Assembly (NCBI RefSeq): GCF_036237275.1
Contig: NZ_CP108352.1
Coordinates: 186,001-250,000 of the forward strand
Length of the DNA: 64,000 bases
Source: Streptomyces sp. NBC_01353
GTDB taxonomy: Bacteria; Actinomycetota; Actinomycetes; Streptomycetales; Streptomycetaceae
Reading direction: 5' to 3'
In this document: positions 26,985-35,897 of the stretch, piece by piece
Position numbering within the stretch: position 1 is the stretch's first letter
How the letters are laid out: each line of letters begins with the position of its first letter
The notes under the pieces: generated by a model
What the model was told of the DNA's origin: nothing
Database searches by the model: none
The model's input: the letters and a program-made list of their open reading frames with translations, nothing else
Translations under genes and position numbers: made by a program

Positions 26985-27723
26985 CGTGCATATGGTTGAT
27001 ACAAGGCACTGGGGTACCCGAGGAACGACAGGCGCGGTCAGTGAATCTGGTCGGCTCACCAGCAGGGTAGGCCCCGGCCGGTGTGACAGGGACCTAGCTC
27101 CGGCTGATCGCCCCTCGCACAGCCCCCACAGGAGGGACTTCTGAGCACCGAAGTTGTCCACCCCACGGGTGCGGGGAGCGGGCTCGTTCGAGCAGCGCAC
27201 GCAGGGTCGGGTGGGGACCATCCCCTTCGTGCAGGGAGCAGACGGACACAAGTGCCGTGACCGCATAGGTTCGCCGGGTTGCCGGTTGGGACGGGTGGCC
27301 CGGTGCGCTCTCGCCGCGGTAAGGGCACGATCATCAGCCTGGCCGCGGCTGAAGCCGATCCGCTCCGGGGCGAGTCCTCGTCTCATCGTAGGGGTCATCC
27401 CCGCCACCGAGAGAAGCAACAGGAGGACGTAGACAACGTCCAGGTGCTCGACGAGAGCTGCCCTCGTCGACCACGAGGGGCGCGAGACGCCGGCCACACT
27501 GCGAACCGTGCGAGATCGGCGGCGGCAGTCGCTCGCCATCACTCTGACCCGCAGTGATGCTCTCAGGCTGTGGCCTGAAGGGCCACGAGGTAGACGATTC
27601 GTTCACCCCGATAGCAGGCGGCGCATCCGGCGTCCGTGACCGACCCCCTCCATGATCGTTACCAGCGGTGACGGCGTCTGAGGGCGGCATCCCCGCCCCC
27701 TTGAGTACGGGGAGGAATGACGA
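26985..27723. other. gene-free stretch
   Basis: About 740 bp in which no frame gives convincing protein sequence. No IS end or repeat was recognised. Confidence 0.4.
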
Positions 27724-28338
27724 GTGGGTGGCTGGGTCAGTGTCGGTCTAGGGGCTGCAGCAGCGCTGTGCCCGCTGCAGCAGTACGGCGACGTAGCCGT
27801 CGTCATGGACCACACCCCCACCAGCGATCGCCTGGTGGTGTGCGCCCCGGACGTATGGGTCGACATGGGCTACGGCGATCAGGCACCCGAAACCCCGCGC
27901 CCCACTTACACACTGCCGTCCCCGCCTCCGTCCCCGCCTCCGTCCCCGCCGTCTCCACCACCCACGTCGCGGCCGTCCCCACCACCTCCGTCCCCGTCCG
28001 TCCCCAAGCCGGTGCTGTCGGGGCCTCCTGGACCTGCACTCTCGGCTCCACCGGAAGTGGCCCCGGCACCCGCCACACCGGCGCCCCCCGCTCGCGGCCC
28101 GGAACTGACGCCACCAGCAGACCCGGTGCCGAGCACCACCCCGACCCCGGCGTCGTCGCACCCGGCGCAAACGCCTCCAGCCTTCCGGTGGGTGCCGCGC
28201 TCGCACTACACCGGCGGTCCCTCGCGTCCGGCTCCGGCCAGGATCTCGATGACCATGTCCACGGTCGTCGTCACCCTGCCGGCTGTTCTGGCCGCGGCCG
28301 CCCTGCGGCCGGGGTCCCGTCGCCGCGGCCGTGGCTGA
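27724..28338 (+). CDS. proline-rich hypothetical protein
   Basis: 204 residues from GTG with GGGGAGGA 8 bases upstream. The N-terminal 60 residues look folded (GDVAVVMDHTPTSDRLVVCA). Then about 100 residues of Pro/Ser/Thr linker are encoded by tandem CCTCCGTCCC-type repeats. The C-terminus is a hydrophobic helix (TVVVTLPAVLAAAALRPG) and basic tail. A tail-anchored protein with a cytoplasmic N-domain is possible. Function unknown. Confidence 0.55.
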   Translation: MGGWVSVGLGAAAALCPLQQYGDVAVVMDHTPTSDRLVVCAPDVWVDMGYGDQAPETPRPTYTLPSPPPSPPPSPPSPPPTSRPSPPPPSPSVPKPVLSGPPGPALSAPPEVAPAPATPAPPARGPELTPPADPVPSTTPTPASSHPAQTPPAFRWVPRSHYTGGPSRPAPARISMTMSTVVVTLPAVLAAAALRPGSRRRGRG

Positions 28339-28436
28339 CCGCCGTCTCCCCGGGCGGCCCGGCGGGTCCGAAACCTACCCACTGCGTCGGCCCCCGTTCT
28401 TCGTTCATGTCGCTTCGCTTGTCCTGGAGTTGTGCA

Positions 28437-29198
28437 ATGCCGGAATGGCTCGTCTACACCCTGGCCTCAGTCCTGGTCTGCGTGCTCGTCGTCACGGCGA
28501 CCGTCGTACGGCACCGCCGCGTAGCAGTCGATGAGGACACCTCCGAGACCCCGGACGTGCTGGAGTACATGGTCATGATGGTCGGCGTCGTCTATGCCAT
28601 CGTGCTCGGTCTGGCGATCGCCGGCGTGTGGGAAGCCCGCACTGCGGCCGAGGACACCGTCCAGCGCGAGGCTCAGGCCCTGTACGAGATCGACCAACGC
28701 CTGGACGTCTACCCGGCCGCCTTCCGCACGCAGATCAAGAAGCACATCGACGCCTACGCCCGGCACGCCGTCACCGCCGAATGGCCCGCTCTGAAGGACG
28801 GCACGCCCGTCGACGGCACCGGCGCCGAGCTGCTGGGCCGCATCCGGAGCGACATCGCTCACCGCACCCCGGCCGACGAACTCCAGGCCCAGGCCTACCA
28901 GCCACTCCTGGACCAGGTGGCTGCCGCGGACGACGCTCGTCACCAGCGCCTGGACACCTCCGGCACCACCCTGCCCGCCGCACTCTGGTTCGGCCTCGTC
29001 GCCGGCGCCCTGGTCACCCTCGGCCTGCTCTACACCCTGCAAATCCGCCGCTCCGCACGCGAACTGCTGCTGGCCACAACCTTCAGCGCCCTCGTGGTCT
29101 TCCTGCTCTTCCTCGTCTGGAGCTTCGACGCGCCCCTCGGCCACTCCGGTACGGACTCCGCCCAGCCCCTGAGCGACCTGCTCACCACCGCAGCCTGA
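28437..29198 (+). CDS. DUF4239 family membrane protein
   Basis: 253 residues. Two N-terminal membrane helices (WLVYTLASVLVCVLVVTATV; EYMVMMVGVVYAIVLGLAIAG) are followed by a long helical soluble part beginning EARTAAEDTVQREAQALYEI, then two C-terminal helices (LWFGLVAGALVTLGLLYTLQ and LLATTFSALVVFLLFLVWS). This is the bestrophin-like DUF4239 layout. It may be an ion channel; the role is unproven. It lies 98 bp after the proline-rich gene. Confidence 0.85.
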   Translation: MPEWLVYTLASVLVCVLVVTATVVRHRRVAVDEDTSETPDVLEYMVMMVGVVYAIVLGLAIAGVWEARTAAEDTVQREAQALYEIDQRLDVYPAAFRTQIKKHIDAYARHAVTAEWPALKDGTPVDGTGAELLGRIRSDIAHRTPADELQAQAYQPLLDQVAAADDARHQRLDTSGTTLPAALWFGLVAGALVTLGLLYTLQIRRSARELLLATTFSALVVFLLFLVWSFDAPLGHSGTDSAQPLSDLLTTAA

Positions 29199-29422
29199 TC
29201 ACGCACTCCACCATGGCCCGCAGGTACCGTGCGACGCCCAGCCGGACGAGTCAACGCGCGCGCGAAGTGTCCCGCCGCCCTTGTGTCACCGGACCCGCCG
29301 CAGCACGGGCCGAAGCCACCGGCCCGCACCCCGGCGCAACGCTCCGTATGAGCCCCTGCGCCCGCTCGACCGATCCGGCGCATGAGCTTGTCGATTAACC
29401 TCATCCCCTTGAAGGGGTGGGG

Positions 29423-29848
29423 ATGGAGCAGACGGTCTTCGAGTCCATCAGGTACTCGGCTGGGTGCCAGGACTGCGGTGCGGAGTTGGAGTGCTGGGGT
29501 GTCCAAGCCCTGGTGAACGGCTCCTTGCGCTGGGACACGGAGTCCAGGTGCCCAGCCTGCGGGTTCGCGGTTGCTGTATGCGGTGGCGACCTGCCTGCCG
29601 AACTGCGGGGCCGACTGCTCTCAGAGCGTGGACCGGCACGCCTCCAGGTGGATCCATCGGCGAGGAACGCTGCGATCATGCGCGTTCTGCGGTCAGAACT
29701 TGGCATTGGTCTGGCGGAAGTCAAGTCTCTGCTGAGCTTGGTCTTGGCGGGAGCCCACTCAGGCACGATGCCAGAGATGGAGTTCCTGGCCCGCAAGCTG
29801 CGGGCGTCTGGCGTCCATGCCATTGCCGCTCGGCCATTGAGGCCCTGA
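29423..29848 (+). CDS. zinc-ribbon protein with L7/L12-like C-terminus
   Basis: 141 residues. Two Cys-x2-Cys pairs (GCQDCGAELEC and SRCPACGF) form a zinc ribbon in the first 50 residues. The C-terminus, NAAIMRVLRSELGIGLAEVK, looks like the ribosomal L7/L12 C-terminal fold. An in-frame GTG two codons earlier is possible. Function unknown; perhaps a small nucleic-acid or protein-binding factor. Confidence 0.75.
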   Translation: MEQTVFESIRYSAGCQDCGAELECWGVQALVNGSLRWDTESRCPACGFAVAVCGGDLPAELRGRLLSERGPARLQVDPSARNAAIMRVLRSELGIGLAEVKSLLSLVLAGAHSGTMPEMEFLARKLRASGVHAIAARPLRP

Positions 29849-29892
29849 CCTGGCTATTCAGCTGACTCTCCGGGGACTGGTGCCTGTCTTGG

Positions 29893-30445
29893 GTGGGTGG
29901 GCCAGCGGTAGGCCTGGCCGGTGACCAGTTCGAGGCCGGCGTCGTGGCGTGTTGCCGACCGTTGAGTCTTCGAAGCGGGCGGCGCCCAGGACCTGGGCGG
30001 AAGGATGAGGAACAGCGGCTGGAGAAGGCAGCCGCGCTTGGACGTTCCGGAACTTTCGGCGCACGCCTGCCGGGGCAGCCTGCTCGGATCGGCCCGTGGT
30101 CGCGGGTCGGGACCAGGGTGCCGTCCACGATCAGTACGGCGTCCTTGGCGAACCGCTGTCGCGGCTGAGTGCGAGCATCGGCCCGAGGTGGTCGATGATG
30201 CGGTCCGCGGCCGACTTGGACACCCCGAACAGCGGCCCGAGCTGGCGCATCGTTAAGTTCGTGCGCCGGCAAGCCGCCACCAGCAGCACTCGGTCCTCCA
30301 GTGGCCGGCCCCACGGCCGGCCATTGCGGGCCGCGTCCGCACCCTCGCGCCGCAGCACGGTCACCAGCTTGCCGAACAGGCGGGGACTCAACCCGGTGAA
30401 CGGGGCTGTCCAAGACGGCTCCGACGCCGTGATCACACCAGCCAC
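29893..30445 (-). pseudogene. IS5-type (DDE_Tnp_4) transposase fragment
   Basis: The reverse strand reads TGLSPRLFGKLVTVLRREGA, GRPLEDRVLLVAACRRTNL, LGPLFGVSKSAADRIIDHLG and, in another frame, AKDAVLIVDGTLVPTRDH with the first catalytic Asp. The middle and the C-terminal catalytic part are lost. Frame change near 30150. Confidence 0.75.
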
Positions 30446-30538
30446 AGCAAGATCATTTCAGCGTTGCCAGTGAGGGACCGCGTGCTCGCACCGTGAAAAT
30501 CAACCGATGCTGCCCGGCACATCAACGAGGATGCCCCT

Positions 30539-30919
30539 ATGCATGAAGATCTGGTGAGGTTCCTCAGGGCGCGGCTGGATGAGGAGGCCGACTTGGCCCG
30601 GCGCTGCGATGGTGACGGATGCGGGGAGTGGTCTGCTCGCGGACACACGGTCGACTTCTGTCAGGTGGATCTCTCAGGCTTCCACCCCACGATTGCCCTG
30701 CATGTGGCGCGGCACGACCCAGCTCGCGTACTGCGTGAGATCGAGGCCAAGCGACGCGTTCTGACCCGTCATGCCCTGAGTCCGGCAGTGGGCGACCCGG
30801 AACTACCGTGGGACAACCGCGAAGACTGCCAGTTCGACGGCGACCCCTGGCCATGCGACGACTTGCTTGACCTCGCCTCGCCCTACGCCGATCACCCTGA
30901 CTTCCCCCGACGAGCCTGA
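30539..30919 (+). CDS. DUF6221 family protein
   Basis: 126 residues. MHEDLVRFLRARLDEEADLA, ALHVARHDPARVLREIEAKRR and a C-terminal LLDLASPYADHPDF match the DUF6221 family, found in Streptomyces phage and accessory DNA. No signal. Function unknown. Confidence 0.8.
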   Translation: MHEDLVRFLRARLDEEADLARRCDGDGCGEWSARGHTVDFCQVDLSGFHPTIALHVARHDPARVLREIEAKRRVLTRHALSPAVGDPELPWDNREDCQFDGDPWPCDDLLDLASPYADHPDFPRRA

Positions 30920-31017
30920 AACAGCACAACCACGAGCAGAGAGCACGACAGGCGCGGCACGCCCGGACCCAGCCGGCGCGCAGGGGTCGGATGAGCCTGT
31001 CCCGCCGGGCGGGCGGA

Positions 31018-31508
31018 TCACCAGACCGTGCCGAAGAACCGCGTCCACCAGGTGGGCCGCGCCGCGAAGTGCTCCAGCGCGCTGGGACCCTCATAGTCAC
31101 TCTCCAGCAGTTCCTCGGGGACGCTCACGTAGCCGAGTTCGGTCAGTGCCCGCTCCACGACGGCGAGGTCGGCGGGGTCCAGCGCCCCTCCTCGCGGGCC
31201 TCGTCCGTGCCGAGGAAAGCTCCCGGATTGTCGGCGCAGACCTCGGCGAGGGAACCGAATTTGCTCACGCAGACCACGATCCGCGTCCCGCAGATCGTCG
31301 CGTCCGCGGGCTCGCGGACGCGCCCGTACTCGCTGGAGTCCTGGGTGTCCCGCTCCGACTCGCACAGGGCCCCGAAGCCCATTTCGAGCCGGCGCACCAG
31401 CCTGCCGAACGCGAGGCCGGCCGCGGCGCGGTCGCAGTGCAGCGGCCATTCCAGCCGTTCGGGGTCGTCAAGTTCACGCAGGAGGGCCAGCAGTTCCATC
31501 TCGCTCAT
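31018..31508 (-). pseudogene. hypothetical protein with single frameshift
   Basis: From ATG 31508: MSEMELLALLRELDDPERLE, LAFGRLVRRLEMGFGALC, ICGTRIVVCVSKFGSLAEV. Near 31190 the frame shifts; the second frame continues DLAVVERALTELGYVSVPEE and ends RFFGTVW. Both halves are well composed and one base in a CCTCCTCG run would restore a protein of about 160 residues, so this may be a recent mutation or a sequencing error. Confidence 0.6.
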
Positions 31509-31749
31509 CGCCGTCCGCCCATCCTGCCGCCCGGCCGGCGGGAGCGGAGGGGCACTGGGGAAGCAAGGGCAAGATCCGAAAGCGGCGGCGACGAAGGCTT
31601 GAAGCGAAGCCTCCAGCAGCACCTTGCTGCCATCAACGAGCGCCATCAGCGGAAGGTCCGTGAGTGATGCAGGTCACTCGGCTTGCCCGTCACAACCGCG
31701 AGGCGGGTTGCATCCCGTGTGTGAACTGCTTGCACAACAGGAGGCACAC

Positions 31750-32847
31750 ATGAGGCTCGTGGTGGTGGGAGCCGGCTACGCGGGGACGGTCGCGGCGAAC
31801 CGGCTGGTCAAGAAGGTGAAGGCAGCGGAGATCACGGTGATCAACCCCCGTCCGGACTTCGTCGAGCGGGTGCGGCTGCACGAGCAGATCGCCGGGACCG
31901 GAGCCGCGGCGATCCCACTGACGTCGATGCTGAGCGAAGGGGTCACAACGCGGGTGGGCACTGTCGACAAGATCGGCGACGGCCAGGTCACTCTCGGCGA
32001 CGGGACGGGTCTCGACTTCGACTACCTGTTCCTCGCAGTGGGCAGCACGGTCGCACCGCTGCTGGGCACCGTCCCGGTGGGGACCTGGGAGGGCGCGGAG
32101 GAGGCGCGGGCCGCGCTGGCCGAGTTGCCCGGCGGGAGGGCGGTCACCGTGATCGGTGGCGGGCTTACGGGCATCGAGACGGCATCCGAGATCGCCTTCG
32201 GCCGACCTGACCTGCGCGTGCGGATCGTGGGACAGACGATCGCCGCGAGCCTGTCGATCGGAGCGCAAAAGCGCGTGCGCACCGGCCTGAACCGCTTGAA
32301 CGTGGAGGTCGTGGAGGACTCCGTCGCGCAGATCGACCCCGGCGCCGGCGAGGGAGGCGGCGACATGGTGCATCTCCACTCGCGCCCGCCGGTCACCTCC
32401 GACCTCACCCTGTGGGCGATCATCGGCAGCGTGCCCGACCTGGCCGCCCGCAGTGGACTTGAGGTGGATGCCGACGGGCGCGCGGTGGTCGACGAGCATC
32501 TGCGCAGCGTGACCGACCCGCGGATCTTCGTCGTCGGCGACTGCGCGGCGGTTCCCGGCTCTCGAGCGGCCTGCGCGACGGCCCTGCCCCAGGGCGCACA
32601 CGCAGCGGATACCCTGGCGCGGATGATCGAAGGCCGGAAGCCCACGCCCTACTCCATGGGGTACACCGGACAGGCGTTGAGCCTGGGCCGGCGCGACGGG
32701 CTTCTGCAGGTCAACCGCGGGAACGACACCGTGCGCCGGCTCTACTTCGCCGGGCGCACCGCGGCAGTGGCCAAGGAGCAAGTCTGTCGCTACGCGAAGT
32801 TCGGCGCCCGCACCGGCACCTATGCCTCGCTGCGGGGCTCGAAGTGA
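31750..32847 (+). CDS. NAD(P)/FAD-dependent oxidoreductase (NDH-2-like)
   Basis: 365 residues from ATG with GGAGG 6 bases upstream. The FAD motif is MRLVVVGAGYAGTVAANRL and the NAD motif is AVTVIGGGLTGIETASEIA. DPRIFVVGDCAAVPG is the second FAD-contacting segment of pyridine nucleotide-disulfide-type oxidoreductases. The redox-active Cys pair is absent, so NDH-2-like rather than disulfide reductase. The stop overlaps the ECF41 sigma gene start (GTGA). ECF41 sigma genes usually neighbour such oxidoreductases, so it is probably the sigma factor's target. Confidence 0.9.
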   Translation: MRLVVVGAGYAGTVAANRLVKKVKAAEITVINPRPDFVERVRLHEQIAGTGAAAIPLTSMLSEGVTTRVGTVDKIGDGQVTLGDGTGLDFDYLFLAVGSTVAPLLGTVPVGTWEGAEEARAALAELPGGRAVTVIGGGLTGIETASEIAFGRPDLRVRIVGQTIAASLSIGAQKRVRTGLNRLNVEVVEDSVAQIDPGAGEGGGDMVHLHSRPPVTSDLTLWAIIGSVPDLAARSGLEVDADGRAVVDEHLRSVTDPRIFVVGDCAAVPGSRAACATALPQGAHAADTLARMIEGRKPTPYSMGYTGQALSLGRRDGLLQVNRGNDTVRRLYFAGRTAAVAKEQVCRYAKFGARTGTYASLRGSK

Positions 32848-33734
32848 CCGAGCAGCCGGATCCCGCAGACGAGTTCACCGCGCACAAAGCTCTGCTGTTC
32901 TCGATCGCCTACGAGATCCTCGGGTCGGTGGCCGACGCCGAAGACGTCCTGCAGGACAGCTACCTGCGGTGGCAGTCGGTGAACCACACCTCGGTGGAGA
33001 ACGCGCGGGCCTATCTGGCGCAGATCGTCACCCGGCAGGCGCTCGGCGTACTGCGGTCGGCCGTCCGCCGGCGGGAGCAGTACGTGGGGCCGTGGCTGCC
33101 CGAGCCGCTGGCGACCGACACTGCAGGCGACGCGCCCGACGGCATTGACCATGTGCTCACGGGCGAGGCCGTGACCACCGCGATGCTGCTGGTTCTGGAG
33201 GCCCTGACCCCTACCCAGCGCGCGGTGTTCGTGCTGCGCGAGGTGTTCGGCTTCGACTATGCGGAGATCGCCGCCGCGGTGGGCAAGTCCGAGGCCGCGG
33301 TGCGGCAGCTGAACCAGCGCGCCCGCGACAGCGTGCGCGCAAGGCGCCACACCGCAGTCGCCACCCCTGCTGAGGCACGGCCGGTCGCCGAGCGGTTCCT
33401 GGCGGCGGCCGCGACCGGTGACGTCCAGGGCCTCATGGACCTGCTTGCACCCGATGTGGTGTTCCTGGCGGACGGCGGCGGGGTCGTGAACGCGGTGCGG
33501 CGCCCCGTGGTCGGGCCCGACAAGGTGGCCAGGCTGCTTCTCGGGCTCCTGGACAAGGGCGCCCGCAAGGGCGAACTCGACGTCCGTATTGGCGCCTTCA
33601 ACGGGATGCACTCCGTCGTGGTGCTCATCGACGGCAAACTCGATCAGGTGACCTCGTTCGAGATCCACGGCGGTGTCGTGACGGCCGTCTACTGCGTCCG
33701 CAACCCGGAGAAGCTCACGTCGGTCAAGGTATGA
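32844..33734 (+). CDS. ECF41 (SigJ-like) sigma factor with SnoaL-like C-terminus
   Basis: 296 residues. Sigma region 2 (HKALLFSIAYEILGSVADAED with SYLRWQSV) and region 4 (LTPTQRAVFVLREVFGFDYA, EIAAAVGKSEAAVRQ) occupy residues 10-165. The C-terminal 120 residues form the SnoaL-like domain typical of ECF41, with the DGGG motif at 210-213 and the NP motif near the end (RNPEKL), both known to modulate activity. No anti-sigma gene is adjacent, as usual for ECF41. It is translationally coupled to the upstream oxidoreductase. Confidence 0.93.
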   Translation: MTEQPDPADEFTAHKALLFSIAYEILGSVADAEDVLQDSYLRWQSVNHTSVENARAYLAQIVTRQALGVLRSAVRRREQYVGPWLPEPLATDTAGDAPDGIDHVLTGEAVTTAMLLVLEALTPTQRAVFVLREVFGFDYAEIAAAVGKSEAAVRQLNQRARDSVRARRHTAVATPAEARPVAERFLAAAATGDVQGLMDLLAPDVVFLADGGGVVNAVRRPVVGPDKVARLLLGLLDKGARKGELDVRIGAFNGMHSVVVLIDGKLDQVTSFEIHGGVVTAVYCVRNPEKLTSVKV

Positions 33735-33996
33735 CCCGCGCGCCTTCAAGGCCAAGATCACGGTTGGGGTGGGGACTCGGGTGAAGCCCAGCGTCCCCCT
33801 CTGAGCCGGGTCTGCAGATCTCGCAAAGCCCGCACCCGCCCGCAGTGCGATCCTGGCGCGCTTCGCCGCAGGACGGCCGCGCTCGTGCTGGCATGCCAGC
33901 ACCCAGCCGGGCCCCTCCGGCAACGGAACACGGGAAGGCGCCTGGTGTCAGGGCTGGGGCGGCAACCAGACCCCGAGACCGCGCGGTCGGCCTGGC
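33735..33996. other. gene-free stretch
   Basis: Nothing recognised after the sigma gene: no credible frame and no stem-loop terminator. Confidence 0.4.
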
Positions 33997-34221
33997 TCAG
34001 CCGCGCACGACGTTGACCAGTGCGGCACCGATGGTGCCGGCTGCCATGAGCAGCATCGCCAGCCGCGTCACGGCCGCAGCTTGCGGAGGCTGCCGGGTGT
34101 CAGGGCGCATCAGGCGACTGCAGCTCGCGCATTCGGCGTCCCGATGGTCAGGCCGTTGGAGCCAGTAGGCTCCTGTGAGCCCGGCGAAGGAGGCAGCGGA
34201 TTCGCTGTGGGGAGTGGTCAC
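33997..34221 (-). CDS. small membrane protein with a Cys pair
   Basis: 74 residues from a GTG. A cytoplasmic-type N-terminus with AECASCSRLM (possible metal-binding pair) is followed by one hydrophobic helix (LAMLLMAAGTIGAALVNV). Composition is protein-like but no family is recognised. Confidence 0.5.
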   Translation of the reverse strand: MTTPHSESAASFAGLTGAYWLQRPDHRDAECASCSRLMRPDTRQPPQAAAVTRLAMLLMAAGTIGAALVNVVRG

Positions 34222-34413
34222 GTGTCGGACAACGACGATGGCTTGAGTCCGCGTCTGGCCGCGCCACGGACGTCACCGATTCGTTAGCCCGCCGCGACCT
34301 GAGGTCAGGACGCAGTGACCGTGACGACCCGGACTCGGTAGTGGAGTCTGCCCTCTGTTCTCGCGGGCCGGGGTCCCGTGCGGATCGGCGTGCGCAAGCC
34401 AGTCCGGCCATGG

Positions 34414-34830
34414 TCAGGGCTGCAGGTTCCGGCTTGCGGAGGCGGGCTGGATCCGCATCCCGGGACGGCGCCGGTGAACGGTCAGGTACGCCATACCCCG
34501 CTCGCCCGCGACAAGACCGCGGGTGGAGCCGTGGGGCAGCCAGACGAGGCTGCCTTCGCTCAGCGGACACGTTCCCTCGGAGGTGACCAAGGTGCCCTCC
34601 CCGGCCACGACCAGCAGGAGGACGTCCAGGTCCGGCTCGATGTGGGGCTCGACGGCCCGTTCGGGCGGGATCCGGACGACATTGGCATCGACCTGCCGGC
34701 CGGGCTCCGCCAACCGCCACACCGCACCGGTAGTAGCCGGATCGAGCGCATCCAGCATTGCGGTCTCGAACAGAACCCGAGGCACCGGACCCCCGTCTGC
34801 TGGGCCCGAAGACTCTCCGTCTGCCACCAT
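34414..34830 (-). CDS. cupin-domain protein
   Basis: 138 residues from ATG 34830, 8 bases after GGAGG (the frame stays open upstream). The beta-barrel pattern is VVRIPPERAVEPHIEPDLDVLLLVVAGEG, then VTSEGTCPLSEGSLVWLPHGS and AYLTVHRR. The first cupin motif has H-x-E-x-D instead of the classic HxH, so metal binding is uncertain. A sugar- or small-molecule-binding role is possible. Confidence 0.75.
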   Translation of the reverse strand: MVADGESSGPADGGPVPRVLFETAMLDALDPATTGAVWRLAEPGRQVDANVVRIPPERAVEPHIEPDLDVLLLVVAGEGTLVTSEGTCPLSEGSLVWLPHGSTRGLVAGERGMAYLTVHRRRPGMRIQPASASRNLQP

Positions 34831-35279
34831 CACCACCGCCTCCGTCCGAAGCCCCTCACGGGCCGGCCACTGCCGGGGTAACGCCTCAAGCCGCCGGTCC
34901 GTGACGCTGCGAACCCATCCATCCGAACGAGGGAAACCCGGAGGCCGATGTTGTCTGAAACGGCCTGCCCCTTCCTCGATGACCGCCCTGCCCGATTCGT
35001 TGCCACTCACCCAGGCCAGCTCGGCCCGGCGAAGTGACCGAGTCCGACACCACCGAGCCCCCTCTGGTTCGGCCCCGCGGACACGAGCATCGTGGAGATC
35101 CTGCACCTGTTCGGTCCACAAGGAGACCAAGCCAACGTCCGCGCCAGACCGTCCACAACTCCCGCCCCGCCGACCTCCCCAAACCCACCGTCAACAACGT
35201 CATGACCCGCAACGCCAAGGCTCCTCCCGCAATGATCTTCTTGTGGATGCGAACACTGGTCATTGCTGGGTCTGTTCGT
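34831..35279. other. gene-free stretch
   Basis: About 450 bp with no convincing frame; it ends at a transposase tail. Confidence 0.4.
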
Positions 35280-35385
35280 CTATCCGGCGAGGGCGAGGCT
35301 GTGCAGGCGGGCGATGCCGAGCATGGCGTGATGAACGCCGTCGCCCTTCAGGCGGCAGTCGCAGAGGATCTTCCGCCCTTGCCGG
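35280..35385 (-). pseudogene. IS5-type transposase C-terminal tail
   Basis: The reverse strand reads KILCDCRLKGDGVHHAMLG and IARLHSLALAG then stop, the standard end of DDE_Tnp_4 transposases. Only about 34 residues are left. This is the part missing from the fragment at 29893-30445, but the relative order rules out a simple split. Confidence 0.7.
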
Positions 35386-35787
35386 TCACGCGTCGACTGC
35401 GGACACAGCGTTCATGGTCAGCCCGTGCACGGTGAGCCGATAGCCCTCGGGGCCTGCGAAGGTGAACATCGGTCCGAACGGGCTGTCCTGCACGGGGGTG
35501 ACGGCCGCAACGCCGGCAGTCACGAGCTGCTCGTGCAGCTGTGCGGCGTTCGCGGTCCGCAGCCACAACGCCACCCCCAGGCCAGGGCGGGCATCGCCGT
35601 CCAGGTCGACGCCCGGGAGCGGCTCGCGGACGGCGAACGGGACTGGGCTGGTGGTGAACACGACCGCGCCGGGCGGCGAGGCAGGAGCCCGACGCATACC
35701 GAGGTGCTCCTCAAAGAAGGCGGCAGCGGCGGGCACGTCCTTCACCTGCAGAGCGATGAAATCGGGACCTTCAACAGTGGCAGGCAT
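35386..35787 (-). CDS. VOC (glyoxalase-like) family protein
   Basis: 133 residues from ATG 35787 with GGAGG upstream. It has two beta-alpha-beta-beta-beta modules: DFIALQVKDVPAAAAFFEEHLG and LGVALWLRTANAAQLHEQLV, then PFGPMFTFAGPEGYRLTVHG. VOC proteins include dioxygenases, glyoxalases and resistance proteins; the substrate is unknown. Divergent from a marR gene with two matching palindromes between them, so almost certainly the MarR target. Confidence 0.9.
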   Translation of the reverse strand: MPATVEGPDFIALQVKDVPAAAAFFEEHLGMRRAPASPPGAVVFTTSPVPFAVREPLPGVDLDGDARPGLGVALWLRTANAAQLHEQLVTAGVAAVTPVQDSPFGPMFTFAGPEGYRLTVHGLTMNAVSAVDA

Positions 35788-35833
35788 GGTTCCTCCGGAA
35801 CTTGAATACCAAGGCTTCGATGCCAAGACTTGA

Positions 35834-35897
35834 ATGTCAGGACTTTGACATCGAGGACTGTAGGGTCCACTTCCTGCGTATGTCAAAATACTGACAT
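35834..35897. promoter_or_regulatory. two identical-type MarR operators
   Basis: ATGTCA-N6-TGACAT occurs twice as perfect inverted repeats, at 35834-35851 and 35880-35897, centres 46 bp apart, between the VOC and marR starts. The second overlaps the marR start codon. Confidence 0.75.

Noticed and set aside
27900-28010. Tandem repeats as a possible CRISPR-like or minisatellite array
   Set aside because: The short CCTCCGTCCC-type repeats simply encode a proline-rich linker; no spacers are present.
31660-31749. ECF41 promoter (TGTCACA-N16-CGTC) before the oxidoreductase gene
   Set aside because: A CGTCACA word is present but no CGTC lies at the right spacing.
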